From: Chthoniobacterales bacterium
Lineage (GTDB): Bacteria; Verrucomicrobiota; Verrucomicrobiia; Chthoniobacterales; UBA10450
DNA length: 33,996 bases
Direction of reading: 5' to 3'
NCBI GenBank assembly: GCA_025929155.1
Contig: JAICMR010000019.1
Coordinates: 1 to 33,996, forward strand
The position numbers were made by a program, and so were the translations under genes. Below the pieces are notes generated by a model. That model searched no databases. It saw nothing but the letters and a program-made list of their open reading frames with translations, and was not told the DNA's origin. The stretch's first letter is position 1, and the number at the start of each line of letters is the position of its first letter. Shown here in pieces: positions 1-9,000 of the stretch.

Positions 1-1
1 C

Positions 2-688
2 AAGATTGCGCACGATTACGCGAACCTTGGTCTCCCGCTCCTCGACCTCGTGTCGGAAGGCAACATCGGGTTGATGAAAGCCGTCGAGCGTTTCGACCCT
101 GCGAAGGGCGGCAAGCTCAGCACCTACGCCGCTTGGTGGATCAAGCAATCGATCAAGCGCGCGCTCGCTAATCAATCGAAGACGATTCGCCTGCCTGTTC
201 ATCTCGTTGATAAAATCTCAAAGATGCGCCGCGTCTCGCTCCAGATGAGCGAGGAGCTCGGCCGCGAACCGACCGACGACGAACTCGGCGAAGAGATCGG
301 AATTGCTGCGGGCAAAGTCTCGCAGCTCAAGACCGTCTCGATCCGTCCGGCTTCACTCGACGCGCCGATCAGCGACGATGATTCAACGGAGTTCGGTGAA
401 ATTGTCGGCGATGAAGAAGCGCAGACGCCGTTCGAATTATTGCGCGACAAAAACTTGCGGAACGAAGTCGGCGGTCTGCTTGATGTGCTCGACGATCGCG
501 AACGCAAAATCATCTTCTCGCGCTTCGGGCTCGACGGCGGCAAGCCGAAGACGCTCGAGGAAGTCGGCAAGAAGTTCGGCGTCACGCGCGAGCGCATCCG
601 GCAGTTGCAGAACATCGCACTCTCCAAACTCCGCCGCGCGCTGAGCAAGAAAGAGCGCCCGGTTGATGTCGAGCTGACGGAAGCATAG
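2..688 (+). CDS. RNA polymerase sigma-70 factor (RpoD/SigA-like), 5'-truncated by window edge
   Basis: Sigma subunit that directs core RNA polymerase to promoters. The frame is open from base 2 and reads KIAHDYANLGLPLLDL into the window, so the true start lies upstream; the GTG at 50 is internal. Region 2 is seen as GLMKAVERFDP followed by STYAAWWIKQSIKRAL (2.3-2.4). Region 3 follows (LPVHLVDKI, then EELGREPTDDELGEEIGI), and region 4 is near the C-terminus, with the helix-turn-helix LEEVGKKFGVTRERIRQ. The LPLLDLVSEGNIGL and RFGLDGG stretches are typical of primary or closely related group 2 sigma factors. Without the N-terminal region 1, RpoD cannot be separated from an RpoS-like paralogue. 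The gene ends in TAG just before an intrinsic terminator, so it is the last gene of its transcript. Confidence 0.93.
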   Translation, partial: KIAHDYANLGLPLLDLVSEGNIGLMKAVERFDPAKGGKLSTYAAWWIKQSIKRALANQSKTIRLPVHLVDKISKMRRVSLQMSEELGREPTDDELGEEIGIAAGKVSQLKTVSIRPASLDAPISDDDSTEFGEIVGDEEAQTPFELLRDKNLRNEVGGLLDVLDDRERKIIFSRFGLDGGKPKTLEEVGKKFGVTRERIRQLQNIALSKLRRALSKKERPVDVELTEA

Positions 689-732
689 ATGCAAGGTGCC
701 GGAGCAATCTCCGCCTAACGAATCTAAAATAG

Positions 733-766
733 GCGCGCGGACAGAGACGTCCGCGCGCTTCGTTTT
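733..766 (+). terminator. Intrinsic terminator after the sigma factor gene
   Basis: A perfect 10-bp GC-rich stem (733-742 pairing with 749-758, arm GCGCGCGGAC) with a 6-nt loop is followed by a T-rich stretch (TTCGTTTTGTCTTCTT). It begins 45 bases after the sigma stop codon. One copy of the window-wide 9-mer (713-721) lies between the stop codon and the hairpin but is not part of the stem. Confidence 0.85.
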
Positions 767-970
767 GTCTTCTTCGGTAGTATTGGGGCTGATCTTACTC
801 TTGGGATTCGCCCCAATCCTTCCGGCGTATTCATGCATGCCTGTTGGGTTCCAACTGCCGTATTGGGATGAATGGCACAGCAGTTGACCCCGCTGCGTCA
901 GGGGGCGCTGAGCCTGGTTGACCTTTTTAGCCAGCATAACGAGAGCCGGCCATTTTTTACGAGGCTCCTC
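756..970 (+). pseudogene. Remnant of a polytopic membrane protein, N-terminal part, frameshifted
   Basis: No intact gene lies between the sigma factor and pyk, but two adjoining frames together look like the start of a multi-membrane-span protein. One frame encodes a hydrophobic segment (LGLILLLGFAPILPAYS, about 783-833) and then PYWDEWH at 858-878, before hitting a stop. The next frame continues with ALSLVDLF and HNESRPFFTRLL (935-970). The order hydrophobic helix, P-Y/F-W-DEW, ladLfaqHNEHR-ff-RL is remembered as the N-terminus of large membrane proteins resembling PMT-type glycosyltransferases. One frameshift near 878-890 would join the pieces. There is no start with a ribosome binding site, and after 970 the homology-like signal stops on this strand and resumes on the other. 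The function is lost; the family assignment comes from memory of motifs. Confidence 0.5.
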
Positions 971-979
971 ATGAGAGTC

Positions 980-1160
980 GAAGAGCCACAGGAGTATCCC
1001 GTTCGGCATCGAATAACCCGCAACGAACGAAAAGGATGGCTTTGGCGCACGCTTTCGCCGCGAAGGCTTCACGACTGAGGTTGATCACGAGCGCGAAGAG
1101 CAACAGGACGGAGGGAACAAAATTCCTGAAGTGCGGCGCGTTGACAAAGATTTTCGTGAC
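980..1160 (-). pseudogene. Inverted internal fragment of the same decayed membrane-protein gene
   Basis: On the minus strand, immediately past the plus-strand remnant, bases 1027-980 encode FVAGYSMPNGILLWLF. This hydrophobic stretch resembles the ySmanGLllW segment found further along in the same membrane family. Upstream on the same strand, 1160-1074 encodes another hydrophobic stretch (FRNFVPSVLLLFALVINLS) in a different frame. The two pieces need a frameshift to join, and no start codon context is visible. The layout suggests that the middle of the gene was inverted after the plus-strand break near 970-980. From 1161 to 1377, up to the pyk stop, I see nothing recognisable on either strand. 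Confidence 0.35.
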
Positions 1161-1377
1161 CACACGGCGCGAAGAGTGGGAACGATGTGACTCTCCAGGG
1201 CAGGAAGCGGTAGTTGCGTGACAGGCCGGAGCAACCAGATAAACTGCTCCCGCTCCGCGCAAGCCGTTGCAAGGTCAACACCATTTCCTGCCGCACATCC
1301 CAGCCAGTTGGCGCCGCCAGCAGAAGCGCGCCTGCCCGCTTTGAGGCGCAATTCCGTTCTGAATTTTGGTTAGGGAG

Positions 1378-2793
1378 TCAACCTTTTGCGCACTCCTGCA
1401 CCTCACGTAACTGCACACAATCGACCAGCGTCGAAGCCGCGCGGACGTCGCTAATGATTACCAGACCATCGTTAGGCGCAGTCAGCTTGTGCTCCCGCAG
1501 ATATTTCTCCGCCGCTTCGATCGTCGCATTCGGCTCTTCCATGAACTCGATCAGGACCGGATAAGTGCCCCAGCAAAGCGCGAGCTGATGATATACACGC
1601 TCGTTAGGCGTGAAGGCAAAGATCGGCGCGTGTTGCGGGCGGAGGTTTGAAACATTCCGCGCCATGGTGCCGTGCTGGGTGAAAACGATCAGTTTCGAGC
1701 GCGCGAGCGAGTCGGCGAGCGCAACCGCGGAGGCGACGATTTTCTGCCGCGCGTTATCGAGGATGGCGTCCTTCGCGTAACCAGCGCCGCCACTCTGCTC
1801 GATTCGCCGCGCCACGCGGTCCAGCACCTTGACGCATTCGACCGGATAGCGGCCGGCAGTCGTTTCGCCGGTTAGCATCAGGGCGTCGGCTTGTTCGAAA
1901 ACTGCGTTCGCCACGTCGGTCACTTCTGCGCGAGTCGGCACCGGATTCTCCACCATCGACTCGAGCAAATGCGTCGCGACGATAACCGGTTTGCCGACGC
2001 GGAGGCACCGTTTAACGATCCGCCGCTGGATGATCGGCAGCTCTTCCATCGGACACTCGATCCCGAGGTCGCCGCGCGCGATCATGACCGCGTCAGAACC
2101 GGCGATCATCTCGCCGATCTGCCGCACGGCTTCCGCGCTTTCGATCTTGGCCACGACCAGGGCGCTGCTCCCGCGCTGTTGCAAAACTTGTCGCAGCTGG
2201 TCGAGGTCGCGCCGCTGCCGGGCAAAACTGAGCGCAACGAAATCAACCCCCACCTCCACGCCGACGGCGATATCGGCGAGATCTTTCTCAGTCAAGGCTG
2301 GCAGGTTCACGTGCACGCCCGGCAGGTTGACGTGGCGATGGGAACCGAGAGTGCCGGCTGTAAGCACCTTGCAACGAATCCGGCCGTCGCCCTTCTCGAG
2401 CACGCGCAACTGCATGACGCCGTTGTCGAGCAGGACGGTGTCGCCTAACGATACGTCGTCGATCAGGTCATAGTTGACCGTAATCGAATTTTTCTCGCGA
2501 CTGATAGTGCCGGGCAGACGGATTTCAAGAATGTCATCGACGGCGAGCTGGAGTTGCTTTTCCACCGGCCCGGTGCGGATTGCGGGACCCTGCGTGTCGA
2601 GCAGAATACCCACGTCGCGCTGCACTTCGCGCGCGAGCTCCCGCGTGCGCGGCACGATTTCGCGCACCCACTCCTGGTTCGCATGGCTCATGTTCAGCCG
2701 AAAAAGATCGGTCCCTGCCATGATCATCTGCCGAATCGTCTCTGAAGTTTCGCAGGCCGGTCCGAGCGTGCAGATGATCCGGGTCTTGCGCAT
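1378..2793 (-). CDS. pyk: Pyruvate kinase
   Basis: Converts phosphoenolpyruvate and ADP to pyruvate and ATP, the last step of glycolysis, in the cytoplasm. At 471 residues it has normal bacterial length. The N-terminus TRIICTLGPA and RLNMSHA begin the (beta/alpha)8 barrel; the B domain carries LDTQGPAIRTG (commonly LDTKGPEIRTG, so Lys is Gln and Glu is Ala here). The active-site region has VVAKIES with the catalytic lysine, MIARGDLGIE for metal and substrate binding, and ATHLLESM (usually ATQMLESM). The C-terminal domain follows, with LTGETTAGRYP. Start: ATG at 2793; a GTG directly upstream at 2796 is possible. It is transcribed alone and divergently from the methyltransferase at 2888. It carries three copies of the window-wide 9-mer (1469, 1601, 2443). 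Confidence 0.97.
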   Translation of the reverse strand: MRKTRIICTLGPACETSETIRQMIMAGTDLFRLNMSHANQEWVREIVPRTRELAREVQRDVGILLDTQGPAIRTGPVEKQLQLAVDDILEIRLPGTISREKNSITVNYDLIDDVSLGDTVLLDNGVMQLRVLEKGDGRIRCKVLTAGTLGSHRHVNLPGVHVNLPALTEKDLADIAVGVEVGVDFVALSFARQRRDLDQLRQVLQQRGSSALVVAKIESAEAVRQIGEMIAGSDAVMIARGDLGIECPMEELPIIQRRIVKRCLRVGKPVIVATHLLESMVENPVPTRAEVTDVANAVFEQADALMLTGETTAGRYPVECVKVLDRVARRIEQSGGAGYAKDAILDNARQKIVASAVALADSLARSKLIVFTQHGTMARNVSNLRPQHAPIFAFTPNERVYHQLALCWGTYPVLIEFMEEPNATIEAAEKYLREHKLTAPNDGLVIISDVRAASTLVDCVQLREVQECAKG

Positions 2794-2887
2794 CACGCCG
2801 AGGCTTCAACCGCGCGGCGGTCGATTGCAAGACGATTTGGCCGCCGACGATTGCGCCGCAGGCTTGCGAATTGTTCAATACCCCCGA

Positions 2888-3487
2888 ATGCATCCGAGCT
2901 CGTATGACAAGATGACCGCGTTCGCCGAAAAGTATCTGCACGATCGGCGCGATCAGCCACTCCTTATTCTTGATCTCGGGAGCCAGGATTTTAATGGATC
3001 TTATCGTCCGCTCTTCGATCGACAGCCGTGGCGCTATCTCGGGCTGGACATGGCGGCCGGCCCGAACGTGGATGTTGTACTTCGCGACCCTTACTGCTGG
3101 CGCGAGATCAAAGCGCAGAGCGCCGATGTCATTGTTTCCGGCCAGACTTTTGAGCACACGGAGTTTTTCTGGCTGACCATCAGACAGATGGCACGCGCGT
3201 TAAAAGCAGGCGGCCTCTGCTGCATCATCGCGCCGTCTGCGGGCGATGAGCACCGTTATCCGGTGGATTGTTGGAGAGTTTACCCCGATGGGCTGCGAGC
3301 GCTTGCTCGCTACGCCGGTCTCGAAACGCTCGAGGCGTGGACGCAATGGGAAGATCTCCCGCAATACGACACTGAGAGCAACAAGTGGCACGACTCTGTC
3401 CTCGTCGCGCGCCGGCCTAACGAAAAGCAGAAACGCTATTGGCGCCGCCGGCTGAACGACTGGCTTGAGCACGAAACGGCCCGATAG
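2888..3487 (+). CDS. Class I SAM-dependent methyltransferase (type 11-like)
   Basis: Small (199 residues) Rossmann-fold methyltransferase. The SAM-binding motif I is LILDLGSQDFNGSYRPLF. GLDMAAGPNVDVVLRDPY supplies the acidic residue after strand 2. A motif IV-like segment is SADVIVSGQTFEHTEFFW, and KAGGLCCIIAPSAG is the post-motif strand. The open frame extends upstream across the pyk start, but the first plausible initiator is ATG 2888; no clear Shine-Dalgarno sequence precedes it. It is the first gene of the plus-strand glycan cluster, 18 bases before the next start. An enzyme that methylates a sugar or glycan terminus is the natural inference from context; the substrate cannot be read from the sequence. 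Confidence 0.8.
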   Translation: MHPSSYDKMTAFAEKYLHDRRDQPLLILDLGSQDFNGSYRPLFDRQPWRYLGLDMAAGPNVDVVLRDPYCWREIKAQSADVIVSGQTFEHTEFFWLTIRQMARALKAGGLCCIIAPSAGDEHRYPVDCWRVYPDGLRALARYAGLETLEAWTQWEDLPQYDTESNKWHDSVLVARRPNEKQKRYWRRRLNDWLEHETAR

Positions 3488-3505
3488 CGGGATCGGATCG
3501 CCAGC

Positions 3506-6034
3506 ATGGCTGTGAAACTTCGTTGGCGAAAAGATCCTGCGCAGGTGGAGGCTGCGCGGAAGAAACAGATCAAGCAGACAAAAAAGGAATTCGTCTGGTG
3601 GTTCAATCATCCGACGGATTGGCATCAACCGGTGCGAACGCTTTACCTCGTTGGGTTTTGTCTGCCGCGCGGCCATCGCAAGGTGCGCGCACTCCGCGGC
3701 CGGATTGGCTGGCGAAAGTTTCCCGGCAACTACGGCATCAGCCGCCCGGACGTCGCCGCGGCGCACGGCGCGGATTCGATGCGGAGCGGGTTCGCGCTCG
3801 CCGTCCCTCTGCCGGCCGGAAAATCTCGCCTAACGATCGAAATAGAGGACGAAACCGGCGCGTGGCGACCGGTCGCGAGCCACGAGGTGCTTGGTTCGCC
3901 TAACGACGATCCCGGCCCACCGCAGGACGCGAAATACTTCATTCCGAATCCAGGGGCGAATCCGCAGATCGAGTTTTGGCTCGATCGGCCCTCGGTCTGG
4001 TCGAAAAAAATTCGCTACCTCCGCATCATCGGGTGGTGCGTCGCGATCGCTGGCGCCGAAGTGACGGCCGTTCGTGCTCTCGTCCGGCGGAAAGAATTTC
4101 GCGCGCGTTTCGGCACCGTGCGCCCGGATATCGCTTTGCTTTTCGAAAATCGGCCCGGCGCGCTCCGCAGCGGATTTTCCCTCGACCTTTACGTTCCGCC
4201 GGGCCGCTCGCAGCTGACGCTGCAGGCACAGCGGAGCGGCGGCGAGTGGGAAACCTTCTTCGTGCATCCGTTGCGCGGCCCTTTTTTGCGCGAGGAATTC
4301 GATGAGGGCCGCGAAGCGGTCGGCGACTACCATTTCTGGATTCGCCGCTACGATCGACTGCGGCGAGAAGATCGTCGCCTGATCGGCCAACAAATCGCGC
4401 GTTTCCAGAATCCGCCGCTCCTTTCCGTGCTGCTGCCGGTTTATAATTCGAACCTCAAGTGGCTTCGCCGCGCGATCCAGTCGGTGCAAGAGCAGCTCTA
4501 TCCGCACTGGGAACTGTGCGTGGCGGACGACGCCTCGACGGACGCAAAGGTTTGGCCGCTCCTGGAAAAGTTTGCGCACCGAGATGCGCGGATCCGCCTC
4601 ATGCGCCGCACGCGAAATGGCCACATCTCGGCCGCGTCCAACGACGCGCTCGCGCTGGCGCGCGGCGAGTTTGTTGCGCTCCTCGATCACGACGACGAGC
4701 TTGCCCCGGCTGCGCTCTACTTCGTCGCGCTGGCGTTACAGAAAGATCCCAACCTTCAGGTGATCTACAGCGACGAAGACAAGCTCGACCGGCAAAGCCG
4801 CCGCTCCGATCCCTACTTCAAGTCTGACTGGAATCCGCAGCTTTTTCTCGGGCAGAATTACATTTCGCATCTCGGGATTTACCGCACGGAACTCGTTAGG
4901 CGAGTGGGCGGCTTTCGCGTTGGCTTTGAAGGCTCACAGGATTACGACCTCACGCTTCGCTGCCTCGAACAGATCGCGCCGGAGGAAATCCATCACATCC
5001 CGCGGGTGCTTTATCATTGGCGGACGACGGACGAGAGCACGGCGACGTTTGCCGCCGCGAAACCGTACGCGCAGGAAGCGGCCCAGCGCGCAGTGCAGGA
5101 GCATCTTGATCGGGTGGGAGTCGCGGGCGAAGTGGTGCCGCATTATGGCGCTTATCAGCGGGTGAAATATGCGCTGCCGGCCGAGCGGCCATTGGTTTCC
5201 ATCCTGATTCCGACGCGGGATCGCGCGCCGCTCTTGCGCAAATGTATCGAGAGCATCTTCGCCCGCACAGATTACTGGCCGTACGAAGTGATCGTGCTGG
5301 ATAATGAAAGCCACGAGGGGGAGACTCACGCCTTTTTCGATTCGTTAGGCGAGCGCGCCCGCGTTGTAAGGATCGAAGGGCCGTTCAACTACAGCCGGCT
5401 GAACAATCGCGGAGTCGCGCTGGCTCGCGGTGCGTTGGTCCTGCTGCTGAACAACGACGTCGAAGTGATAAACGAATTGTGGCTCAGCGAGATGGTAAGT
5501 CACGCCGCGCGGCCGGAAGTCGGCATGGTCGGCGCGCGCCTTTGGTATCCCGAAGGCACGATGCAACATGGCGGGGTCATCCTCGGCGCGGGCGGAATCG
5601 CGGGCCACGCGCATGCAGGGATTCGGCACGAGCACGGATATTTTGCGCGCGCGCACCTCACCCAGAATTTCTCGGCTGTAACCGGCGCCTGCGCGCTCGT
5701 CAGGCGGGAGATCTACGAACGTCTCGGCGGTCTCGATGAGAAAAATCTCGCGGTGGCTTTCAACGACATCGACTTCTGCCTGCGCGTGCGCGAGGCCGGC
5801 TTCCAGATCATCTGGACGCCGCACGCCGAGCTGCATCACGAGGAGTCGGCCAGTCGCGGCTTCGCCAATTCGAACCCCGAACAGGTCCGTTTCCTCGCTG
5901 AGATTGACCACATGAATGCGACCTGGGGCGAAGCGCTTCAGCGCGATCCATTTTACAATCCCAATCTGTCGTTAGGCGAAGATCTTTTCACTCTAGCATT
6001 TCCGCCTCGCTTGCGGGATCCGTGGAAATCATGA
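3506..6034 (+). CDS. Glycosyltransferase with two N-terminal repeat domains and two GT2 modules
   Basis: 842-residue protein predicted to add two sugars to a surface polysaccharide. Residues about 42-130 and 165-258 are two copies of a small domain, each with a hydrophobic strand ending GF/GW, then RPDxA, then RSGF, and a basic, beta-rich end. The first GT-A module (about 305-510) starts LLSVLLPVYN and has the nucleotide-binding DDASTD and the metal-binding DHDDE at 394-398, followed by YSDEDKLD. The second (about 563-800) starts LVSILIPTRDR and has VLDNES, LLLNNDVEV and GMVGARLWYP with MQHGGV, the pattern of WbbL/rhamnosyltransferase-like GT2 enzymes. No membrane span or signal is seen, so it is probably cytoplasmic. 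It is the second gene of the cluster, and its TGA overlaps the next ATG by 4 nt (ATGA), implying coupled translation. It holds five copies of the window-wide 9-mer. Confidence 0.9.
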   Translation: MAVKLRWRKDPAQVEAARKKQIKQTKKEFVWWFNHPTDWHQPVRTLYLVGFCLPRGHRKVRALRGRIGWRKFPGNYGISRPDVAAAHGADSMRSGFALAVPLPAGKSRLTIEIEDETGAWRPVASHEVLGSPNDDPGPPQDAKYFIPNPGANPQIEFWLDRPSVWSKKIRYLRIIGWCVAIAGAEVTAVRALVRRKEFRARFGTVRPDIALLFENRPGALRSGFSLDLYVPPGRSQLTLQAQRSGGEWETFFVHPLRGPFLREEFDEGREAVGDYHFWIRRYDRLRREDRRLIGQQIARFQNPPLLSVLLPVYNSNLKWLRRAIQSVQEQLYPHWELCVADDASTDAKVWPLLEKFAHRDARIRLMRRTRNGHISAASNDALALARGEFVALLDHDDELAPAALYFVALALQKDPNLQVIYSDEDKLDRQSRRSDPYFKSDWNPQLFLGQNYISHLGIYRTELVRRVGGFRVGFEGSQDYDLTLRCLEQIAPEEIHHIPRVLYHWRTTDESTATFAAAKPYAQEAAQRAVQEHLDRVGVAGEVVPHYGAYQRVKYALPAERPLVSILIPTRDRAPLLRKCIESIFARTDYWPYEVIVLDNESHEGETHAFFDSLGERARVVRIEGPFNYSRLNNRGVALARGALVLLLNNDVEVINELWLSEMVSHAARPEVGMVGARLWYPEGTMQHGGVILGAGGIAGHAHAGIRHEHGYFARAHLTQNFSAVTGACALVRREIYERLGGLDEKNLAVAFNDIDFCLRVREAGFQIIWTPHAELHHEESASRGFANSNPEQVRFLAEIDHMNATWGEALQRDPFYNPNLSLGEDLFTLAFPPRLRDPWKS

Positions 6035-9000
6035 GCCGCTCGGCCTCGAAGCCCGCCGGCGCAGCGTTCGCCTTCCGCCTGGACACGCCAATTCCCGGTC
6101 GCGTTTTCGCCGGCGAAGTGCAGGTCACGGGCTGGCTTCTGCATCGCACCGGCGAACCGATCCACGGGATTCGTGCCGTGGTGGAAAAACGCTTCCGGCG
6201 CCGGCGCATCTGCAGAGCGCGCCGCAAACGCAGTCGGCTCGACGCCGCGGCGGCTTTCCCGGAACTGCCCGGCGCGAAATCGAGCGGTTTTCTTCTCCAA
6301 ATCCCGTTGTCGTTAGGCAAACAGAGAGTGCGGCTCGAAGTGCAGGACGCGGCGCGTGTTTGGCGCTTATTTCACCTCGCGCAGGTGCGCGCTCTGCCTT
6401 TACAAAGTCTGGCGCGCCTCGGTTTCCCGCGCGTCCGACGACTGCTGCTCGGGTCCCTCACTCGTTCCTATGGCGCGCAGAATATTTTGCGTGCGCCGGC
6501 TACGCCGGATTCCGTGACGACGTCCCGGCCGCGCGCGTCGACCATCCGACGAGTCGAACTTTTCGCGACCAGCAAATCCAACCTTTTCATCCGCGAGATC
6601 GGCGAACTCTTGGCAGCTGGATTCGCGGAAGTCGGCATCCCCGCGCAGCTTCATCTCGACCAGCCGCCGGTGGAAAATCCGCCGGATGAGCTCCTCCAGA
6701 TCGTGGTCACGCCTCACGAATTTTTTAATCTTTATCTGACGCAAAGTTTTTCTCGTGAAGACGCGCGTCGGCTGGCCCGCGGCGCGATCCTGCTCGGGAC
6801 GGAGCAACCGGAGACGCGCTGGTTTCAGAGCAACCTGCAATGGGCGCCCTCCGCGCGCGGGATGGCCGACATCCATCCGCTGGGCGTGCTAGCTTACTGC
6901 ACGCGGGACATGCCTTGTCATCATCTCGCGCTCGGATACCATCCGCGGCTGCGAAGCCGTATGCAGAAGCCGTCGGTAGCGCGGAGCGTCGACATCACCT
7001 TTCTCGGCTCGCTCACAGATCGTCGGGAGGAATTCTTTGCGCGGCACGCGGAGTTCTTCTCGCAGCGGCCTTGCCATCTGCGCTTCGTGCCGCTGGACTT
7101 TGCGAAGACGAAGACGACGCGGAGTTATCTCGACGCAGAGAAGCGCAACGCCCTCCTCGCGAACAGCAAAATCCTGCTAAACGTTCATTATTCGGAGCAG
7201 CGCTATTTTGAATGGCACCGCCTGCTCGTCGGGCTGGCAAACGGTTGCTGCATCATCACCGAAACCTGCGAAGGCCATGGTCCGCTAGTCCCGGGCGAGC
7301 ATTTCATCATGGTCGAGCCGGAGAATCTGATCCCGGCATGTGAGTATTACCTGGCGCAGCCTAACGAGTGCGCCCGGATCGCCGAGCAGGGATTCGCCTT
7401 TGTCGAGAAACATCTGCGACAGGCGCAGCTCTGCGAGAACTTCCTGCGCGACCTGCCGGGAGCGGGCTGTGCCGTTCCGCGAGACGCTGCGGCGGTGCCG
7501 TTGCCACGCGCTTTGCGACGAAACTTCGCCCGGCTGCGACGGCGCGATTTTAGTCAGGCGGTTGCGGCAGACCTGCACGAATTCATGCGGGCGCCAGCTT
7601 TGCCCGCGGAGCCGAAGCCGGCCCCTAGCAACGAGATGGTGGCGACCCAACGCGCCCAGGCAATCGAACGCCGATCCGCTTATCACGTGCGCCTGGAGGA
7701 ACAGGAGTCGCGGCGCGCCACTGGTGAAAACGTTTGGACGTTGCACGACAACGACTCTTACGCAGCCGGGGCGGCGCCGGTCATCTCCGTCGTGATCACG
7801 CTTTATAACTACGCGCGTTTCATCCGCGACTGTGTCGCGAGTATCGAAAGCTCGGCCAGTCAGCTCGGCGAAGTGATCGAGGTGATCGTCGTGGAAGACG
7901 CGTCTACGGACGACTCGTTGGCTCAGGCGCTCGTTTGTCAAAAGGACACCGGCCTGCCCATGAGGATTGTGGCAAAACATTTCAACACCGGGTTGGCAGA
8001 CGCGCGAAATGTCGGGATTAGGCTCGCGCGGGCGGCGTTCGTTTTCATGATGGACGCGGATAACCTGATTTATCCGCCGGCTCTGCGTGAACTCTTCGCC
8101 GCCATCTCGGTGGGTGAACGGGCTGCGGCTTACAGCTTGTTGGCGCGCTTTCGGGAGACGCCGCGGGAATGTTTCGGCTTACTCTCTCCTTTCCCGTGGG
8201 ACCCGCAGATCCTCGTGCAACAACCTTACGTTGACGCGATGGCGCTTTTCCGCAGGGACGTTTTGCTCGAGTTAGAAGGCTACGACAGCCAGCTCAGCCA
8301 AATCGGCTGGTTTGGCTGGGAAGACTACGACCTCTGGCTGCGCCTGGCCGCCCGCGATTTGCCGGTGGGTTTCGTGCCAAACATTCTTTGTCTTTACCGC
8401 CAGCACGATATCTCAATGCTTAGCCTAACAAATCTGTTTGAGCTCGATCTGGTTAGCCACTTCTACGAACGCTTCAGTGAACTGAGCGACCGCTTTGAGC
8501 CTCAGGCGACTCTTTTCGGCGTTGATCGGCGAAAGATCCGAAAAGGGAAGTGTTCCTTCTTCATCGCGAGTGGCTGCCCGATAGCGACAACCACGCTTTA
8601 TCGCTGCGTCCATCTCCAGGAACAGCTCGCGCGGCTAAGTCATGAGGCGAACGTGGCAGAATGGTTTAACGAGGAGGCGATCGATCTCGAAGAAGCATTA
8701 AGCTACGATGTCATCGTCCTCTACCGCCTGCCGATGAGCGCAAGAGTCAGGGAGCTTCTCGGTCGTGCGCAAAAAACCGGCAAGCGGGTCATTTTCGATA
8801 CCGATGACCTTGTGTTTGAGCCCGATTTGATCAGCTGGCATCGCGCCGTCGCACAGTTATCAGAGAAGAATCAGGAACAGCATCGGATGGGCGTGCAGCG
8901 TTATCTCGAGACGCTCCTCGCGGCGAATGTCGTCCTGACTTCTACGCCGCTTTTGGCCGAATACGCCGCCGCACGAGGCAAGCAGACTTACGTCCACCGC

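Noticed and set aside
1321-1380. GGTTAGGG at about 1368 and at 11984 as further copies of the window motif
   Set aside because: They differ at two positions from the 9-mer (TGGTTAGGG), so they were not counted.
2474-2887. Longer N-terminus for the methyltransferase at 2888
   Set aside because: The upstream frame is antisense to pyk and has arginine/serine-rich shadow composition; ATG 2888 leads directly into the methyltransferase fold.
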